Below are positions 1-13,800 of a stretch of DNA of 64,000 bases, piece after piece. Both the position numbers and the translations under genes were made by a program. The stretch's first letter is position 1. Each line of letters opens with the position of its first letter. Source of the DNA: Luidia sarsii (lineage: Eukaryota; Echinodermata; Asteroidea; Paxillosida; Luidiidae); assembly GCA_949987565.1 (NCBI GenBank), contig OX465111.1:62001-126000 (forward strand), read 5' to 3'. The notes beneath the pieces are model-generated. The model searched no databases and was not told where the DNA came from. It saw only the letters and a list, made by a program, of their open reading frames with translations.

Positions 1-1902
1 CCAACTCTGTCCATAACCAACTCTGCCCATGACCAACTCGGTCCATGACCAACTCGGTCCATGACCAACTCGGTCCATGACCAACTCGGTCCATGACCAA
101 CTCGGTCCATGACCAACACTGTCCATGACCAACTCTGTCCATGACCAGCTCTGTCCATGACCAACTCTGTCCATAACCAACTCTGCCCATAACCAACTCT
201 GTCCATAACCAACTCTGTCCATAACCAACTCTGTCCATAACCAACTCTGTCCATGACCAACTCTGTCCATGACCAACTCTGTCCATAACCAACTCTGTCC
301 ATGACCAACTCTGTCAATAACCAACTCTGCCCATCCATAACTAACTCTGTCCATGACCAACTCTGTCCATGACCAACTCTGTCCATGACCAACTCTGTCC
401 ATGACCAACTCTGTCCATGACCAACTCTGTCCATAACCAACTCTGTCCATGACCAGCTCTGTCCATGACCAACTCGGTCCATGACCAACTCTGCCCATAA
501 CCAACTCGGTCCATGACCAACTTGGTCCATGACCAACTCGGTCAATAACCAACTCTGTCCATATCCAACTCTGTCCATGACCAACTCTGCCCATAACCAA
601 CTCTGTCCATGACCAACTCGGTCCATGACCAACTCGGTCCATAACCAACTCTGTCCATAACCAACTCTGTCCATAACCAACTCTGCCCATGACCAACTCG
701 GTCCATGACCAACTCGGTCCATGACCAACTCGGTCCATGACCAACTCGGTCCATGACCAACACTGTCCATGACCAACTCGGTCCATGACCAACTCTGTCC
801 ATGACCAACTCTGCCCATGACCAACTCTGTCCATGACCAACTCTGTCCATAACCAACTCTGCCCATAACCAACTCTGTCCATGACCAACTCTGTCCATGA
901 CCAGCTCTGTCCATGACCAACTCTGTCCATAACCAACTCTGTCCATAACCAACTCTGTTCATGACCAACTCTGCCCATAACCAACTCTGTCCATAACCAA
1001 CTCTGTCCATAACCAACTCTGTCCATAACCAACTCTGTCCATGACCAACTCTGTCCATGACCAACTCTGTCCATAACCAACTCTGTCCATGACCAACTCT
1101 GTCCATAACCAACTCTGCCCATAACTAACTCTGTCCATGACCAACTCTGTCCATGACCAACTCTGTCCATGACCAACTCTGTCCATGACCAACTCTGTCC
1201 ATGACCAACTCTGTCCATAACCAACTCTGTCCATGACCAGCTCTGTCCATGACCAACTCTGTCCATAACCAACTCGCTCCGAGACCAACTCTGTCCATAA
1301 CCAACTCTGTCCATGACCAACTCTGTCAATGACCAACTCTGTCCATAACCAACTCTGTCCATAACCAACTCTGTCCATGACCAACTCATTCCATGACCGA
1401 CTCTGTCCATGACCAACTCTGTCCATAACCAACTCTGTCCATAACCAACTTTGTCCATGACCAACTCGGTCCATGACCAACTCTGTCCATGACCAACTCT
1501 GTCCATAACCAACTCTGTCCATGACCAACTCTGTCCATGACCAACTAGGTCCATGACCAACTCTGTCCATAACCAACTCTGTCCATGACCAACTTAGTCC
1601 ATGACCAACTCGGTCCATGACCAACTCTGTCCATGACCAACTCTGCCCATAACCAACTCTGTCCATGACCAACCCTGTCCATGACCAACTCGGTCCATAA
1701 CCAACTCTGTCCATAACCAACTCTGTCCATGACCAACTCTGCCCATAACCAACTCTGTCCATGACCAACTCGGTCGATGACCAACTCGGTCCATAACCAA
1801 CTCTGTCCATCACCAACTCGGTCCATAACCAACTCTGTCCATCACCAACTCTGTCCATAACCAACTCTGTCCATAACCAACTCTGTCCATGACCAACTCG
1901 GT

Positions 1903-2187
1903 CCGAGTTGGTCATGAGCTGGTCATGGACAGAGTTGGTCATGGACAGAGTTGTTCATGGACAGAGTTGGTTATGGACAGAGTTGGTTATGGACAGAGTT
2001 GGTCATGGACAGAGTTGGTCATGGACAGAGTTGGTCATGGACAGGGTTGGTTATGGACAGAGTTGGTAATGGACAGAGTTGGTCATGGACCGAGTTGGTT
2101 TTGGGCAGAGTTGGTTATGGACAGAGTTGGTTATGGACAGAGTTGGTCATGGACACAGTTGGTCATGGACCGAGTTGGACATGGACT
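1903..2187 (-). repeat. Inverted satellite block 1
   Basis: The satellite orientation flips here, so the plus strand reads GGTCATGGACAGAGTT. The left junction is a perfect palindrome (CCAACTCGGTCCGAGTTGG) and the right junction carries ACTCGCTCCGAGACC. It differs from blocks 2-5 at a few bases, for example TTTTGGGC where they have TTATGGGC. Confidence 0.95.
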
Positions 2188-5100
2188 CGCTCCGAGACCA
2201 ACTCTGTCCATGACCAACTCTGTCCATAACCAACTAGCTCCATGACCAACTCTGTTCATGACCAACTCGCTCCATGACCAACTCTGTCCATAACCAACTC
2301 TGTCCATACCCATTTCTGTCCAAAACCAACTCTGTCCATAACAAACTCTTTCCATGACCAACTCTGTCCATAACAAACTCTGTCCATGACCAACTCTATC
2401 CATAACCAACTCTGTCCATAACCAACTCTGTCCATAACCAACTCTGTCCATAACCAACTCTGTCCATAACCAACGATGTCCATGACCAACTCTGTCCATA
2501 ACCAACTCTGTCCATGACCAACTCTGTCCATAACCAACTCTGCCCATAACCAACTCTGTCCATGACCAACTCTGTCCATGACCAGCTCTGTCCATGACCA
2601 ACTCTGTCCATGACCAACTCTGTCCATAACCAACTCTGTCCATAACCAACTCTGCCCATAACCAACTCTGTCCATGACCAACTCTGTCCATGACCAGCTC
2701 TGTCCATGACCAACTCTGTCCATAACCAACTCGCTCCGAGACCAACTCTGTCCATGACCAACTCTGTCCATAACCAACTCTGCCCATAACCAACTCTGTC
2801 CATGACCAACTCTGTCCATAACCAACTCTGTCCATGACCAACTCTGTCCATAACCAACTCTGTCCATGACCAACTCTGTCCATAACCAACTCTGTACATA
2901 ACCAACTCTGTCCATGACCAACTCGGTCCATGACCAACTCTGTCCATGACCAACTCTGTCCATAACCAACTCTTTCCATGACCAACTCTGTCCATGACCA
3001 ACTAGGTCCATGACCAACTCTGTCCATAACCAACTCTGTCCATGACCAACTCTGTCCATAACCAACTCTGTCCATAACCAACTCTGTCCATAACCAACTC
3101 TGTCCATGACCAACTCGGTCCATGACCAACTCTGTCCATAACCAACTCTGTCCATGACCAACTCGGTCCATGACCAACTCTGTCCATGACCAACTCTGTC
3201 CATGACCAACTCTGTCCATAACCAACTCTGTCCATAACCAACTCTGCCCATAACCAACTCGGTCGAAGACCAACTCTGTCCATGACCAACTCTGTCCATA
3301 ACCAACTCTGTCCATGACCAACTCTGTCCATAACCAACTCTGTCCATAACCAACTCTGTCCATGAACAACTCTGTCCATGACCAACTCTGTCCATGACCA
3401 GCTTTGCCCATAACCAACTCTGTCCATGACCAGCTCTGTCCATAACCAACTCTCTCCATAACCAACTCTGTCCATAACCAACTCTGTCCATGACCAACTC
3501 TGTCCATGACCAACTCGGTCCATGACCAACTCTGTCCATGACCAACTCTGTCCATGACCAGCTCTGCCCATAACCAACTCGGTCCATGACCAACTCTGTC
3601 CATGACCAACTCTGTCCATAACCAACTCGCTCCGAGACCGACTCTGTCCATAACCAACTCTGTCCATAACCATCTCTGTCCATAACCAACTCTGTCCATG
3701 ACCAACTCTGTCCATGACCAACTCTGTCCATAACAAACTCTGTCCATAACCAACTCTGTCCATGACCAACTCATTCCATGACCAACTCTGTCCATGACCA
3801 ACTAGGTCCATGACCAACTCTGTCCATAACCAACTCTCTCCATGACCAACTCTGTCCATAACCAACTCTGTCCATAACCAACTCTGTCCATAACCAACTC
3901 TGTCCATAACCAACTCTGTCCATGAACAACTCTGTCCATGACCAACTCTGTCCATGACCAACTCTGTCCATAACCAACTCTGTCCATGACCAACTCTGTC
4001 CATAACCAACTCTGTCCATAACCAACTCTGTCCATGACCAACTCGGTCCATGACCAACTCTGTCCATGACCAACTCTGTCCATAACCAACTCTTTCCATG
4101 ACCAACTCTGTCCATGACCAACTCTGTCCATGACCAACTCTGTCCATAACCAACTCTGTCCATGACCAACTCTGTCCATAACCAACTCTGTCCATAACCA
4201 ACTCTGTCCATAACCAACTCTGTCCATATCCAACTCTGTCCATGAACAACTCTTTCCATGACCAACTCTGTCCATGACCAGCTCTGCCCATAACCAACTC
4301 TGTCCATGACCAACTCTGTCCATGACCAGCTCTGCCCATAACCAACTCTGTCCATGACCAACTCGGTCCATGACCAACTCGGTCCATGACCAACTCGGTC
4401 CATGACCAACTCTGCCCATAACCAACTCTGTCCATGACCAACTTGGTCCATGACCAACTCGGTCCATGACCAACTCTGTCCATATCCAACTCTGTCCATG
4501 ACCAACTCTGCCCATAACCAACTCGGTCCATGACCAACTCTGTCCATGACCAACTCTGTCCATAACCAACTCTTTCCATGACCAACTCTGTCCATGACCA
4601 ACTAGGTCCATGACCAACTCTGTCCATAACCAACTCTGTCCATGACCAACTCTGTCCATAACCAACTCTGTCCATAACCAACTCTGTCCATAACCAACTC
4701 TGTCCATGACCAACTCGGTCCATGACCAACTCTGTCCATAACCAACTCTGTCCATGACCAACTCGGTCCATGACCAACTCTGTCCATGACCAACTCTGTC
4801 CATAACCAACTCTGTCCATAACCAACTCTGCCCATAACCAACTCTGTCCATGACCAACTCTGTCCATAACCAACTCTGTCCATAACCAACTCTGTCCATG
4901 AACAACTCTGTCCATAACCAACTCTGTCCATAACCAACTCTGTCCATAACCAACTCTGTCCATGACCAACTCTGTCCATGACCAACTCGGTCCATGACCA
5001 ACTCTGTCCATGACCAACTCTGTCCATGACCAGCTCTGCCCATAACTAACTCTGTCCATGACCAACTCTGTCCATGACCAACTCTGTCCATGACCAACTC

Positions 5101-5791
5101 TGTCCATGACCAACTCTGTCCATGACCAACTCTGTCCATAACCAACTCTGTCCATGACCAGCTCTGTCCATGACCAACTCTGTCCATAACCAACTCGCTC
5201 CGAGACCAACTCTGTCCATAACCAACTCTGTCCATGACCAACTCTGTCAATGACCAACTCTGTCCATAACCAACTCTGTCCATAACCAACTCTGTCCATG
5301 ACCAACTCATTCCATGACCGACTCTGTCCATGACCAACTCTGTCCATGACCAACTCGGTCCATGACCAACTCTGTCCATGACCAACTCTGTCCATAACCA
5401 ACTCTGTCCATGACCAACTCTGTCCATGACCAACTAGGTCCATGACCAACTCTGTCCATAACCAACTCTGTCCATGACCAACTTAGTCCATGACCAACTC
5501 GGTCCATGACCAACTCTGTCCATGACCAACTCTGCCCATAACCAACTCTGTCCATGACCAACCCTGTCCATGACCAACTCGGTCCATAACCAACTCTGTC
5601 CATAACCAACTCTGTCCAAGACCAACTCTGCCCATAACCAACTCTGTCCATGACCAACTCGGTCCATGACCAACTCGGTCCATAACCAACTCTGTCCATC
5701 ACCAACTCGGTCCATAACCAACTCTGTCCATCACCAACTCTGTCCATAACCAACTCTGTCCATAACCAACTCTGTCCATGACCAACTCGGT

Positions 5792-6076
5792 CCGAGTTGG
5801 TCATGAGCTGGTCATGGACAGAGTTGGTCATGGACAGAGTTGTTCATGGACAGAGTTGGTTATGGACAGAGTTGGTTATGGACAGAGTTGGTCATGGACA
5901 GAGTTGGTCATGGACAGAGTTGGTCATGGACAGGGTTGGTTATGGACAGAGTTGGTAATGGACAGAGTTGGTCATGGACCGAGTTGGTTATGGGCAGAGT
6001 TGGTTATGGACAGAGTTGGTTATGGACAGAGTTGGTCATGGACACAGTTGGTCATGGACCGAGTTGGACATGGACT
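5792..6076 (-). repeat. Inverted satellite block 2
   Basis: Near-identical copy of block 1, with the same junctions on both sides. It lies 3,889 bp after block 1 (243 x 16 + 1). Confidence 0.95.
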
Positions 6077-7248
6077 CGCTCCGAGACCAACTCTGTCCAT
6101 GACCAACTCTGTCCATAACCAACTAGCTCCATGACCAACTCTGTTCATGACCAACTCGCTCCATGACCAACTCTGTCCATAACCAACTCTGTCCATACCC
6201 ATTTCTGTCCAAAACCAACTCTGTCCATAACAAACTCTTTCCATGACCAACTCGGTCGAAGACCAACTCTGTCCATAACCAACTCTGTCCATGACCAACT
6301 CTGTCCATAACCAACTCTGTCCATAACCAACTCTGTCCATGAACAACTCTGTCCATAACCAACTCTGTCCATAACCAACTCTGTCCATAACCAACTCTGT
6401 CCATGACCAACTCTGTCCATGACCAACTCGGTCCATGACCAACTCTGTCCATGACCAACTCTGTCCATGACCAGCTCTGCCCATAACTAACTCTGTCCAT
6501 GACCAACTCTGTCCATGACCAACTCTGTCCATGACCAACTCTGTCCATGACCAACTCTGTCCATAACCAACTCTGTCCATGACCAGCTCTGTCCATGACC
6601 AACTCTGTCCATAACCAACTCGTTCCGAGACCAACTCTGTCCATAACCAACTCTGTCCATGACCAACTCTGTCAATGACCAACTCTGTCCATAACCAACT
6701 CTGTCCATAACCAACTCTGTCCATGACCAACTCATTCCATGACCGACTCTGTCCATGACCAACTCTGTCCATAACCAACTCTGTCCATAACCAACTCTGT
6801 CCATGACCAACTCGGTCCATGACCAACTCTGTCCATGACCAACTCTGTCCATAACAAACTCTGTCCATGACCAACTCTGTCCATGACCAACTAGGTCCAT
6901 GACCAACTCTGTCCATAACCAACTCTGTCCATGACCAACTTAGTCCATGACCAACTCGGTCCATGACCAACTCTGTCCATGACCAACTCTGCCCATAACC
7001 AACTCTGTCCATGACCAACCCTGTCCATGACCAACTCGGTCCATAACCAACTCTGTCCATAACCAACTCTGTCCAAGACCAACTCTGCCCATAACCAACT
7101 CTGTCCATGACCAACTCGGTCCATGACCAACTCGGTCCATAACCAACTCTGTCCATCACCAACTCGGTCCATAACCAACTCTGTCCATCACCAACTCTGT
7201 CCATAACCAACTCTGTCCATAACCAACTCTGTCCATGACCAACTCGGT

Positions 7249-7533
7249 CCGAGTTGGTCATGAGCTGGTCATGGACAGAGTTGGTCATGGACAGAGTTGT
7301 TCATGGACAGAGTTGGTTATGGACAGAGTTGGTTATGGACAGAGTTGGTCATGGACAGAGTTGGTCATGGACAGAGTTGGTCATGGACAGGGTTGGTTAT
7401 GGACAGAGTTGGTAATGGACAGAGTTGGTCATGGACCGAGTTGGTTATGGGCAGAGTTGGTTATGGACAGAGTTGGTTATGGACAGAGTTGGTCATGGAC
7501 ACAGTTGGTCATGGACCGAGTTGGACAAGGACT
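7249..7533 (-). repeat. Inverted satellite block 3
   Basis: Near-identical copy 1,457 bp after block 2. It reads ACAAGG instead of ACATGG near its right end, a variant shared only with block 5. Confidence 0.95.
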
Positions 7534-9137
7534 CGCTCCGAGACCAACTCTGTCCATGACCAACTCTGTCCATAACCAACTAGCTCCATGACCAACTCTG
7601 TTCATGATCAACTCGCTCCATGACCAACTCTGTCCATAACCAACTCTGTCCATACCCATTTCTGTCCATAACCAACTCTGTCCATAACCAACTCTGTCCA
7701 TAACCAACGATGTCCTTGACCAACTCTGTCCATAACCAACTCTGTCCATGACCAACTCTGTCCATAACCAACTCTGCCCATAACCAACTCTGTCCATGAC
7801 CAACTCTGTCCATGACCAGCTCTGTCCATGACCAACTCTGTCCATGACCAACTCTGTCCATGACCAACTCTGTCCATGACCAACTAGGTCCATGACCAAC
7901 TCTGTCCATAACCAACTCTGTCCATGACCAACTTAGTCCATGACCAACTCGGTCCATGACCAACTCTGTCCATAACCAACTCTGTCCATGACCAACTCTG
8001 TCCATGACCAACTAGGTCCATGACCAACTCTGTCCATAACCAACTCTGTCCATGACCAACTTAGTCCATGACCAACTCGGTCCATGACCAACTCTGTCCA
8101 TGACCAACTCTGCCCATAACCAACTCTGTCCATAACCAACTCTGTCCAAGACCAACTCTGCCCATAACCAACTCTGTCCATGACCAACTCTGTCCATAAC
8201 CAACTCTGCCCATAACCAACTCTGTCCATGACCAACTCTGTCCATGACCAACTCTGTCCATGACCAACTCGGTCCATGACCAACTCTGTCCATGACCAAC
8301 TCTGTCCATGACCAGCTCTGCCCATAACCAACTCGGTCCATGACCAACTCTGTCCATGACCAACTCTGTCCATAACCAACTCGCTCCGAGACCGACTCTG
8401 TCCATAACCAACTCTGTCCATAACCATCTCTGTCCATAACCAACTCTGTCCATGACCAACTCTGTCCATGACCAACTCTGTCCATAACAAACTCTGTCCA
8501 TAACCAACTCGCTCCGAGACCAACTCTGTCCATAACCAACTCTGTCCATGACCAACTCTGTCAATGACCAACTCTGTCCATAACCAACTCTGTCCATAAC
8601 CAACTCTGTCCATGACCAACTCATTCCATGACCGACTCTGTCCATGACCAACTCTGTCCATAACCAACTCTGTCCATAACCAACTCTGTCCATGACCAAC
8701 TCGGTCCATGACCAACTCTGTCCGTGACCAACTCTGTCCATAACCAACTCTGTCCATGACCAACTCTGTCCATGACCAACTAGGTCCATGACCAACTCTG
8801 TCCATAACCAACTCTGTCCATGACCAACTTAGTCCATGACCAACTCGGTCCATGACCAACTCTGTCCATGACCAACTCTGCCCATAACCAACTCTGTCCA
8901 TGACCAACCCTGTCCATGACCAACTCGGTCCATAACCAACTCTGTCCATAACCAACTCTGTCCAAGACCAACTCTGCCCATAACCAACTCTGTCCATGAC
9001 CAACTCGGTCCATGACCAACTCGGTCCATAACCAACTCTGTCCATCACCAACTCGGTCCATAACCAACTCTGTCCATCACCAACTCTGTCCATAACCAAC
9101 TCTGTCCATAACCAACTCTGTCCATGACCAACTCGGT

Positions 9138-9422
9138 CCGAGTTGGTCATGAGCTGGTCATGGACAGAGTTGGTCATGGACAGAGTTGTTCATGGACAGA
9201 GTTGGTTATGGACAGAGTTGGTTATGGACAGAGTTGGTCATGGACAGAGTTGGTCATGGACAGAGTTGGTCATGGACAGGGTTGGTTATGGACAGAGTTG
9301 GTAATGGACAGAGTTGGTCATGGACCGAGTTGGTTATGGGCAGAGTTGGTTATGGACAGAGTTGGTTATGGACAGAGTTGGTCATGGACACAGTTGGTCA
9401 TGGACCGAGTTGGACATGGACT
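9138..9422 (-). repeat. Inverted satellite block 4
   Basis: Near-identical copy 1,889 bp after block 3. It matches block 2 at the ACATGG variant, consistent with duplication of a 3,346-bp segment carrying two blocks. Confidence 0.95.
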
Positions 9423-10594
9423 CGCTCCGAGACCAACTCTGTCCATGACCAACTCTGTCCATAACCAACTAGCTCCATGACCAACTCTGTTCATGACCAA
9501 CTCGCTCCATGACCAACTCTGTCCATAACCAACTCTGTCCATACCCATTTCTGTCCAAAACCAACTCTCTCCATAACAAACTCTTTCCATGACCAACTCG
9601 GTCGAAGACCAACTCTGTCCATAACCAACTCTGTCCATGACCAACTCTGTCCATAACCAACTCTGTCCATAACCAACTCTGTCCATGAACAACTCTGTCC
9701 ATAACCAACTCTGTCCATAACCAACTCTGTCCATAACCAACTCTGTCCATGACCAACTCTGTCCATGACCAACTCGGTCCATGACCAACTCTGTCCATGA
9801 CCAACTCTGTCCATGACCAGCTCTGCCCATAACTAACTCTGTCCATGACCAACTCTGTCCATGACCAACTCTGTCCATGACCAACTCTGTCCATGACCAA
9901 CTCTGTCCATAACCAACTCTGTCCATGACCAGCTCTGTCCATGACCAACTCTGTCCATAACCAACTCGTTCCGAGACCAACTCTGTCCATAACCAACTCT
10001 GTCCATGACCAACTCTGTCAATGACCAACTCTGTCCATAACCAACTCTGTCCATAACCAACTCTGTCCATGACCAACTCATTCCATGACCGACTCTGTCC
10101 ATGACCAACTCTGTCCATAACCAACTCTGTCCATAACCAACTCTGTCCATGACCAACTCGGTCCATGACCAACTCTGTCCATGACCAACTCTGTCCATAA
10201 CAAACTCTGTCCATGACCAACTCTGTCCATGACCAACTAGGTCCATGACCAACTCTGTCCATAACCAACTCTGTCCATGACCAACTTAGTCCATGACCAA
10301 CTCGGTCCATGACCAACTCTGTCCATGACCAACTCTGCCCATAACCAACTCTGTCCATGACCAACCCTGTCCATGACCAACTCGGTCCATAACCAACTCT
10401 GTCCATAACCAACTCTGTCCAAGACCAACTCTGCCCATAACCAACTCTGTCCATGACCAACTCGGTCCATGACCAACTCGGTCCATAACCAACTCTGTCC
10501 ATCACCAACTCGGTCCATAACCAACTCTGTCCATCACCAACTCTGTCCATAACCAACTCTGTCCATAACCAACTCTGTCCATGACCAACTCGGT

Positions 10595-10879
10595 CCGAGT
10601 TGGTCATGAGCTGGTCATGGACAGAGTTGGTCATGGACAGAGTTGTTCATGGACAGAGTTGGTTATGGACAGAGTTGGTTATGGACAGAGTTGGTCATGG
10701 ACAGAGTTGGTCATGGACAGAGTTGGTCATGGACAGGGTTGGTTATGGACAGAGTTGGTAATGGACAGAGTTGGTCATGGACCGAGTTGGTTATGGGCAG
10801 AGTTGGTTATGGACAGAGTTGGTTATGGACAGAGTTGGTCATGGACACAGTTGGTCATGGACCGAGTTGGACAAGGACT
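10595..10879 (-). repeat. Inverted satellite block 5
   Basis: Near-identical copy 1,457 bp after block 4. It shares the ACAAGG variant with block 3, exactly 3,346 bp away. Confidence 0.95.
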
Positions 10880-13800
10880 CGCTCCGAGACCAACTCTGTC
10901 CATGACCAACTCTGTCCATAACCAACTAGCTCCATGACCAACTCTGTTCATGACCAACTCGCTCCATGACCAACTCTGTCCATAACCAACTCTGTCCATA
11001 CCCATTTCTGTCCATAACCAACTCTGTCCATAACCAACTCTGTCCATAACCAACGATGTCCTTGACCAACTCTGTCCATAACCAACTCTGTCCATGACCA
11101 ACTCTGTCCATAACCAACTCTGCCCATAACCAACTCTGTCCATGACCAACTCTGTCCATGACCAGCTCTGTCCATGACCAACTCTGTCCATGACCAACTC
11201 TGTCCATGACCAACTCTGTCCATGACCAACTAGGTCCATGACCAACTCTGTCCATAACCAACTCTGTCCATGACCAACTTAGTCCATGACCAACTCGGTC
11301 CATGACCAACTCTGTCCATAACCAACTCTGTCCATGACCAACTCTGTCCATGACCAACTAGGTCCATGACCAACTCTGTCCATAACCAACTCTGTCCATG
11401 ACCAACTTAGTCCATGACCAACTCGGTCCATGACCAACTCTGTCCATGACCAACTCTGCCCATAACCAACTCTGTCCAAGACCAACTCTGCCCATAACCA
11501 ACTCTGTCCATGACCAACTCTGTCCATAACCAACTCTGCCCATAACCAACTCTGTCCATGACCAACTCTGTCCATGACCAACTCTGTCCATGACCAACTC
11601 GGTCCATGACCAACTCTGTCCATGACCAACTCTGTCCATGACCAGCTCTGCCCATAACCAACTCGGTCCATGACCAACTCTGTCCATGACCAACTCTGTC
11701 CATAACCAACTCGCTCCGAGACCGACTCTGTCCATAACCAACTCTGTCCATAACCATCTCTGTCCATAACCAACTCTGTCCATGACCAACTCTGTCCATG
11801 ACCAACTCTGTCCATAACAAACTCTGTCCATAACCAACTCTGTCAATGACCAACTCATTCCATGACCAACTCTGTCCATGACCAACTAGGTCCATGACCA
11901 ACTCTGTCCATAACCAACTCTGTCCATGACCAACTCTGTCCATAACCAACTCTGTCCATAACCAACTCTGTCCATAACCAACTCTGTCCATAACCAACTC
12001 TGTCCATGAACAACTCTGTCCATGACCAACTCTGTCCATGACCAACTCTGTCCATAACCAACTCTGTCCATGACCAACTCTGTCCATAACCAACTCTGTC
12101 CATGACCAACTCGGTCCATGACCAACTCTGTCCATGACCAACACTGTCCATAACCAACTCTTTCCATGACCAACTCTGTCCATGACCAACTCTGTCCATG
12201 ACCAACTCTGTCCATAACCAACTCTGTCCATGACCAACTCTGTCCATAACCAACTCTGTCCATAACCAACTCTGTCCATAACCAACTCTGTCCATATCCA
12301 ACTCTGTCCATGAACAACTCTTTCCATGACCAACTCTGTCCATGACCAGCTCTGCCCATAACCAACTCTGTCCATGACCAACTCTGTCCATGACCAGCTC
12401 TGCCCATAACCAACTCTGTCCATGACCAACTCGGTCCATGACCAACTTGGTCCATGACCAACTCGGTCCATAACCAACTCTGTCCATATCCAACTCTGTC
12501 CATGACCAACTTTGTCCATAACCAACTCTGTCCATGACCAACTCGGTCCATGACCAACTCTGTCCATGACCAACTCTGTCCATGACCAACTCTGTCCATA
12601 ACCAACTCTGTCCATAACCAACTCTGCCCATAACCAACTCGGTCGAAGACCAACTCTGTCCATGACCAACTCTGTCCATAACCAACTCTGTCCATGACCA
12701 ACTCTGTCCATAACCAACTCTGTCCATAACCAACTCTGTCCATGAACAACTCTGTCCATGACCAACTCTGTCCATGACCAGCTTTGCCCATAACCAACTC
12801 TGTCCATGACCAGCTCTGTCCATAACCAACTCTGTCCATAACCAACTCTGTCCATAACCAACTCTGTCCATGACCAACTCTGTCCATGACCAACTCGGTC
12901 CATGACCAACTCTGTCCATGACCAACTCTGTCCATGACCAGCTCTGCCCATAACCAACTCGGTCCATGACCAACTCTGTCCATGACCAACTCTGTCCATA
13001 ACCAACTCGCTCCGAGACCGACTCTGTCCATAACCAACTCTGTCCATAACCATCTCTGTCCATAACCAACTCTGTCCATGACCAACTCTGTCCATGACCA
13101 ACTCTGTCCATAACAAACTCTGTCCATAACCAACTCTGTCAATGACCAACTCATTCCATGACCAACTCTGTCCATGACCAACTAGGTCCATGACCAACTC
13201 TGTCCATAACCAACTCTGTCCATGACCAACTCTGTCCATAACCAACTCTGTCCATAACCAACTCTGTCCATAACCAACTCTGTCCATGAACAACTCTGTC
13301 CATGACCAACTCTGTCCATGACCAACTCTGTCCATAACCAACTCTGTCCATGACCAACTCTGTCCATAACCAACTCTGTCCATAACCAACTCTGTCCATG
13401 ACCAACTCGGTCCATGACCAACTCTGTCCATGACCAACTCTGTCCATAACCAACTCTTTCCATGACCAACTCTGTCCATGACCAACTCTGTCCATGACCA
13501 ACTCTGTCCATAACCAACTCTGTCCATAACCAACTCTGTCCATAACCAACTCTGTCCATATCCAACTCTGTCCATGAACAACTCTTTCCATGACCAACTC
13601 TGTCCATGACCAGCTCTGCCCATAACCAAATCTGTCCATGACCAACTCTGTCCATGACCAGCTCTGCCCATAACCAACTCTGTCCATGACCAACTCGGTC
13701 CATGACCAACTCGGTCCATGACCAACTCGGTCCATGACCAACTCTGCCCATAACCAACTCTGTCCATGACCAACTTGGTCCATGACCAACTCGGTCCATA

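Larger units (their letters stand above)
5434..11830. repeat. 3,346-bp higher-order repeat, about two copies
   Basis: Marker variants and inverted blocks recur at a 3,346-bp spacing (blocks 2 and 4; blocks 3 and 5). Within each period the block spacing alternates 1,457 and 1,889 bp. The match continues to about 11.8 kb, where the marker order drifts by single 16-bp steps. Boundaries are approximate. Confidence 0.85.
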
